Shown piece by piece: positions 60,288 through 64,000 of a DNA stretch of 64,000 nt. The position numbers and the translations under genes are program-made. Every line of letters begins with the position of its first letter. Position 1 is the stretch's first letter. This DNA comes from Mycobacterium sp. NBC_00419. GTDB taxonomy: Bacteria; Actinomycetota; Actinomycetes; Mycobacteriales; Mycobacteriaceae. The stretch lies in NCBI RefSeq assembly GCF_036023875.1, contig NZ_CP107931.1:2232001-2296000 (forward strand). The letters are read 5' to 3'. Under the pieces are notes generated by a model. That model had not been told where the DNA came from. It saw only the letters and a list, made by a program, of their open reading frames with translations, and did no database searches.

Positions 60288-61823
60288 TCAGTTGCCGTGC
60301 CGACGAACAATCGGGAACAATACCGTCTCCCGAATTGACAATCCTGTGAGAACCATTAGCAATCGATCGATACCCATTCCGGTTCCGGTGGTCGGTGGCA
60401 TCGCGTACTCCATCGCCGCCAGGAAATCCTCGTCGAGGGCCATCGCCTCGTCATCGCCGGCGGCGGCCGCCCTGGCCTGGGCCTCGAAGCGTTCCCGCTG
60501 GATGACCGGGTCGACCAGTTCGGAGTACCCGGTGGCCAGTTCCACTCCGCGCACGTAGAGATCCCATTTTTCGGTGACGCCCGGGATGCTGCGGTGCTGC
60601 CGGGTCAGCGGTGTGGTCTCCACCGGAAAATCCCTCACGAATGTCGGAGCCCACAAAGTGTCACCGACTGTGTGTTCCCACAGTTCTTCGACGAGCTTGC
60701 CGTGTCCGTAGCCGCGATCACGCGGGATCTCGACTTCGAGCCGGTCGGCAATAGCGAGTAGGTAATCCAGCGATGTGTCGGGCGTGATCTCTTCGCCGAG
60801 AGCTTCCGACAGCGATGGATACATTTGAATCGAGGGCCATTCCCCGTCAAGATCAAAGATTGTGCCATCAGGCAATGGCACCTGACGCGTACCGACCGCC
60901 TCGTCAGCGACTTCCTGAATAAGTTCCCTGGTGACGACCGCGGAATCGTCGTAGGTTCCCCACGCCTGATATGTCTCCAACATGGCGAATTCCGGCGAAT
61001 GTGTCGAATCCGCACCTTCGTTACGGAAGTTGCGATTGAGCTCGAAAACTTTCTCGAGACCACCCACCACACAGCGCTTGAGGAACAATTCCGGCGCGAT
61101 TCGCAGGTAGAGGTCGGTGTCGAGCGCATTGGAATGCGTGACGAATGGCCGGGCTGCCGCTCCCCCGGCCAGCGTCTGCAGCATCGGCGTCTCCACCTCG
61201 AGGAAGCCGCGCCGGTCCAGGGCGTTGCGCACCGCCCGCACCACCGCGATGCGCTGGCGGGCCACTGTGCGCGCCTGCGGGCGCACGATCAGGTCGACGT
61301 ACCGCTGGCGGACCCGCGATTCCTCGCTCATCTCCTTGTGCGCGACGGGCAGCGGGCGCAGCGCCTTGGCCGCCATCAGCCAGGAATCGGCAAGCACCGA
61401 CAGCTCACCGCGGCGCGAGCTGATCACCTCACCGCGCACGAACACGATGTCGCCGAGGTCGACATCGGCCTTCCACTGCTCGAGGGCTTCCTCGCCGACA
61501 CCGGCCAGGCTGATCATCGCCTGCAGCTGGGTGCCGTCACCCTCCTGCAGCGTGGCGAAGCACAACTTGCCCGAGTTGCGGGCGAAGACCACCCGGCCGG
61601 TGACGCCGACGATGTCACCGGTGGTGGCATCGGCGGGCAGGTCCGGGTAGGCGGCCCTGATCTCGGCCAGCGAATGGGTGCGGGGCACCGCCACCGGGTA
61701 CGGGTCCTTGCCCTCGGCCAGCAGGCGTTCTCGCTTGCCCTGCCGGATGCGGAACTGCTCGGGGACCTCAGATCCCTCAGTCTCGAGGTGTAGGTCATCG
61801 TCCGGGGCATCAGCAGAGCTCAC
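60288..61823 (-). CDS. lysS: Lysyl-tRNA synthetase LysS
   Basis: The 511-residue class II synthetase has an N-terminal OB-fold ([22 protein letters not shown]) and motifs 1-3: [25 protein letters not shown] and [11 protein letters not shown]. The start GTG at 61823 gives [12 protein letters not shown]. It corresponds to Rv3598c and is 116 bases upstream of lsr2 on the same strand. Confidence 0.95.
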   Translation of the reverse strand: MSSADAPDDDLHLETEGSEVPEQFRIRQGKRERLLAEGKDPYPVAVPRTHSLAEIRAAYPDLPADATTGDIVGVTGRVVFARNSGKLCFATLQEGDGTQLQAMISLAGVGEEALEQWKADVDLGDIVFVRGEVISSRRGELSVLADSWLMAAKALRPLPVAHKEMSEESRVRQRYVDLIVRPQARTVARQRIAVVRAVRNALDRRGFLEVETPMLQTLAGGAAARPFVTHSNALDTDLYLRIAPELFLKRCVVGGLEKVFELNRNFRNEGADSTHSPEFAMLETYQAWGTYDDSAVVTRELIQEVADEAVGTRQVPLPDGTIFDLDGEWPSIQMYPSLSEALGEEITPDTSLDYLLAIADRLEVEIPRDRGYGHGKLVEELWEHTVGDTLWAPTFVRDFPVETTPLTRQHRSIPGVTEKWDLYVRGVELATGYSELVDPVIQRERFEAQARAAAAGDDEAMALDEDFLAAMEYAMPPTTGTGMGIDRLLMVLTGLSIRETVLFPIVRRHGN

Positions 61824-61846
61824 GACGTGCCAGCTTAAATGAGTCC

Positions 61847-63127
61847 ATGACGCCACTCATCAACGCCGCAGCTGTAGCAGCCCTGGCCGACGAGGCGGTG
61901 GACTGGCGCTTCAAGGGACTGCCGGCATCGTGGTCGGGTCGGACCCCGGCTCAGATCCGCGCACAACGGCCCGATCTGTTCGCCGCGGGGCCCCTGGGCC
62001 CGGTGTGCGTGCTGCGCGCCGACGCGCTCGACCACAACCTGTCGACGATGGCCCGCTGGTGTACCCGGCACGGCGTCGAACTCGCCCCGCACGGCAAGAC
62101 GCACATGGCACCGCAGCTGGTGGCACGCCAGTTCGACGCCGGGGCGTGCGCGGTGACGGCCGCGACGATCAGCCAGGTGCGGACCTTCCGTGCGTTCGGC
62201 ATCCGCGAGGTGGTGCTGGCCAACGAGCTGGTGGATGCGGCCGGGCTGGCCTGGCTGGCCGGTGACCTCGACGCCGACCCGGACTTCCGGCTGATCTGCT
62301 GGGCCGACTCGGTCCGCGGTGTGGAGTTGATGACCGAAGCGCTCGACGCCGCCGGAGCCCGCCGGCCGGTCGACGTGTGCGTGGAACTCGGTGCGCCCGG
62401 GACGAGAACGGGCTGCCGTGACGACACCGTCGCCGACGCGGTGGCCGGCGCGGTGGTGGCCAGCCCGCGACTGCGGCTGGCCGGGGTGGCCGGCTACGAG
62501 GCCGCACTGGGCCACGACATCTCGGCCACCGCGGTAGCCCCGGTGCGGGCATACCTCACCAGACTCAGGAACACCGCGCAACGGCTGGCAGCACTGTGCG
62601 AAACGGGCGACATGATCGTGACCGCAGGCGGCAGTACACATTTCGACCTGGTGGCCGAGGAACTCACCGGCGACTGGCGCACGATCGTGCGCAGCGGGGC
62701 GTACCTGACCAACGACGACGGGCTCTACCTGCGAACCTCGCCACTGACAAGGCCCGGCGCGCCCGCGGACGGCTTCCTGGCGGCGCTACACGTGTGGGCC
62801 CAGGTGTGTTCACGACCCGAGCCGGGGCTGGCGCTGTTGACGATGGGCCGCCGCGACGTGTCCTTCGATCAGGATATGCCTGTGCCGCAACGCCTTCGGC
62901 AGGGTGCGGGCTGGCGCAGTGACGTGCTGACGGGCTGCGAGGTCACCAAGCTCAACGACCAGCACGCCTTCGTTGCGCTGACCCCCGCGGCCGACGGGGC
63001 CGTGGAGGTCGGCGACTGGATCGAGCTCGGGGTGTCGCATCCGTGCACCGTGTTCGACAAGTGGCAGCTGATCCCGGTGCTCGACGAGGACGATCGGGTG
63101 GTCGATCTGGTCCGGACGTTCTTCTAG
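61847..63127 (+). CDS. PLP-dependent amino-acid deaminase/D-threonine aldolase-like protein
   Basis: The 426-residue fold-type III PLP protein has an alanine-racemase-like barrel with the PLP lysine in [11 protein letters not shown] (about 83) and [11 protein letters not shown]-terminal metal-binding [10 protein letters not shown] resembles D-serine dehydratase and D-threonine aldolase. It is divergent from lysS with a 23-base gap. It probably acts on a D-amino acid; substrate unproven. Confidence 0.83.
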   Translation: MTPLINAAAVAALADEAVDWRFKGLPASWSGRTPAQIRAQRPDLFAAGPLGPVCVLRADALDHNLSTMARWCTRHGVELAPHGKTHMAPQLVARQFDAGACAVTAATISQVRTFRAFGIREVVLANELVDAAGLAWLAGDLDADPDFRLICWADSVRGVELMTEALDAAGARRPVDVCVELGAPGTRTGCRDDTVADAVAGAVVASPRLRLAGVAGYEAALGHDISATAVAPVRAYLTRLRNTAQRLAALCETGDMIVTAGGSTHFDLVAEELTGDWRTIVRSGAYLTNDDGLYLRTSPLTRPGAPADGFLAALHVWAQVCSRPEPGLALLTMGRRDVSFDQDMPVPQRLRQGAGWRSDVLTGCEVTKLNDQHAFVALTPAADGAVEVGDWIELGVSHPCTVFDKWQLIPVLDEDDRVVDLVRTFF

Positions 63128-63160
63128 CTGGTTGGCGTCGAATCTCAGGAGAGTGGGGAG

Positions 63161-64000
63161 ATGGAACCATCGCAGCTGGTGGCCCCGAATATGTTCGACG
63201 CCATTGCCGAGCCTGATGTGTTGCTGCCATTGGTGATGGCCAACGCCATGTCACCCCGACTGTGGCGGCTGGGACGAAAGGTGGCCGCCGCCCCCGATCC
63301 GCTGGAAGCCGCCCGCCGAGTGGTGGATACGTCCTTCACCCACGCGCTTCCCGATCGCGTGGCAGAAGTGAGCGGCGTACTGGACCTCGATGCCGAGCGT
63401 GGGCGCCTCGGCGCCGCAGTGATCGACCAGGCCATCGCCGATATCAACCACGGTTGGGACGATCGGCGACGCGCCGGACTGCTGGCGCCGGATGACGATC
63501 TGCAGGAGTCGATCGCGGCCGGCCGGTTCCCCGCATACGCCTATGCCAATGTCGACGTGATCAATGCAGCGCGGCGGACTACTTCCGGGGGCGCCCAGCG
63601 CCCACGCGGACTTACGTCATGCCTCGATGAGGCCGGGTTGTTCGCCGCTCTGGTGATGACGGCGCCCGCGCTGACCGCCGCGCTCGATGGGATCGCCATA
63701 CTGGCATCGAGCCTGCACTACACCGTGTTCGGATGGACTGGTGGCCAGCCGTGGTGGTTCTGGAGCAAACGAAATCTCTATACGCGAGAGTTGTTCCGCG
63801 AGAAGGTCATCCACCAGCACGGTGGAGACCCCGGCGCCGCCGTCACATCGGTGATGGCGGCCCCCTTCCGGCGCTTGATCAGTCGGCGTGGGCACGTCGA
63901 CTTTCGCACCGGGGTGAGTTCCTTGCCTCCCGAGGAGATCGAGCGCACCTTGGCGATGATCGTGGACTTCTTCGGCCACCTCCCGCACGGGTTCGAGGCT
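63161..64000 (+). CDS. Unrecognised protein, 3' end cut by window edge
   Basis: The frame is open from ATG 63161 (MEPSQLVAPNMFDAIAEPDV) through base 64000, 280 codons without a stop, preceded by AGGAG and GGGGAG. The protein has an Ala-rich helical N-half and an aromatic stretch TVFGWTGGQPWWFWSKRNLY near 190-209. No family is recognised. It is 33 bases after the deaminase-like gene and probably in its operon. Confidence 0.7.
   Translation, partial: MEPSQLVAPNMFDAIAEPDVLLPLVMANAMSPRLWRLGRKVAAAPDPLEAARRVVDTSFTHALPDRVAEVSGVLDLDAERGRLGAAVIDQAIADINHGWDDRRRAGLLAPDDDLQESIAAGRFPAYAYANVDVINAARRTTSGGAQRPRGLTSCLDEAGLFAALVMTAPALTAALDGIAILASSLHYTVFGWTGGQPWWFWSKRNLYTRELFREKVIHQHGGDPGAAVTSVMAAPFRRLISRRGHVDFRTGVSSLPPEEIERTLAMIVDFFGHLPHGFEA

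Overview
The window is high-GC actinobacterial chromosome and is almost certainly from a fast-growing Mycobacterium (Mycolicibacterium type). Gene order follows the M. tuberculosis stretch Rv3544c to Rv3599c closely (remembered synteny, not searched), but PPE64, PE_PGRS, nat and fdxB are absent. Genes are tightly packed, GTG and TTG starts and ATGA/GTGA overlaps are common, and no gene-free stretch exceeds 300 bases.

Bases 1-33614 are the distal half of the cholesterol-degradation cluster. Side-chain genes fadE28 (cut by the left edge), cyp125 and fadA5 lie around two KstR boxes. Next come three F420/deazaflavin-type nitroreductase-like genes, two short-chain dehydrogenases and the ring C/D (HIP) genes echA20-ipdA-ipdB-ipdC. 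The divergent operons fadE30-ipdF-kstR2-fadA6 and fadD3-fadE31-fadE32-fadE33-patatin-aspB follow. KstR2-type palindromes sit at 6615 and 15838. The ring A/B genes hsaA, hsaC, hsaB, kshB and fadE34 and the repressor kstR occupy 26.7-33.6 kb, with three more KstR boxes. The hydrolase gene hsaD, expected between hsaA and hsaC, is missing: only a roughly nine-codon tail whose stop overlaps the hsaC start remains. This is the most striking feature of the window.

Two accessory insertions interrupt the catabolic cluster. One is a SatD-family gene plus a membrane-protein gene (10.6-12.0 kb), with a leaderless-type promoter embedded in two identical-architecture palindromes. The other is a block of TetR, small membrane protein, MerR/GyrI regulator, SDR, SnoaL and monoacylglycerol-lipase genes (22.6-26.7 kb), with a pair of operator-like palindromes.

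Bases 33620-41133 hold trehalose phosphatase, a LacI regulator, a zinc-type ABC importer (binding protein, ATPase, permease) behind a Zur-like box, then PxpA/YcsF, a metallo-hydrolase and an ArsB-type permease. Bases 41162-54805 are conserved core: rlmB, cysS, ispF, ispD, carD, lpqE, radA, disA, a proline-rich membrane protein, carbonic anhydrase, mutY, a GlxA-type regulator, an alpha/beta hydrolase, the haem-degrading mhuD and lpqF. Bases 54796-56525 are a cobalamin-riboswitch operon (cbtB-cbtA-histidine phosphatase). The right end carries a YbjQ-family gene, clpC1 with a strong terminator, lsr2, lysS, a PLP amino-acid deaminase-like gene and an unrecognised gene cut by the right edge. A roughly 65-bp dispersed repeat occurs twice (12.05 kb and 56.91 kb).
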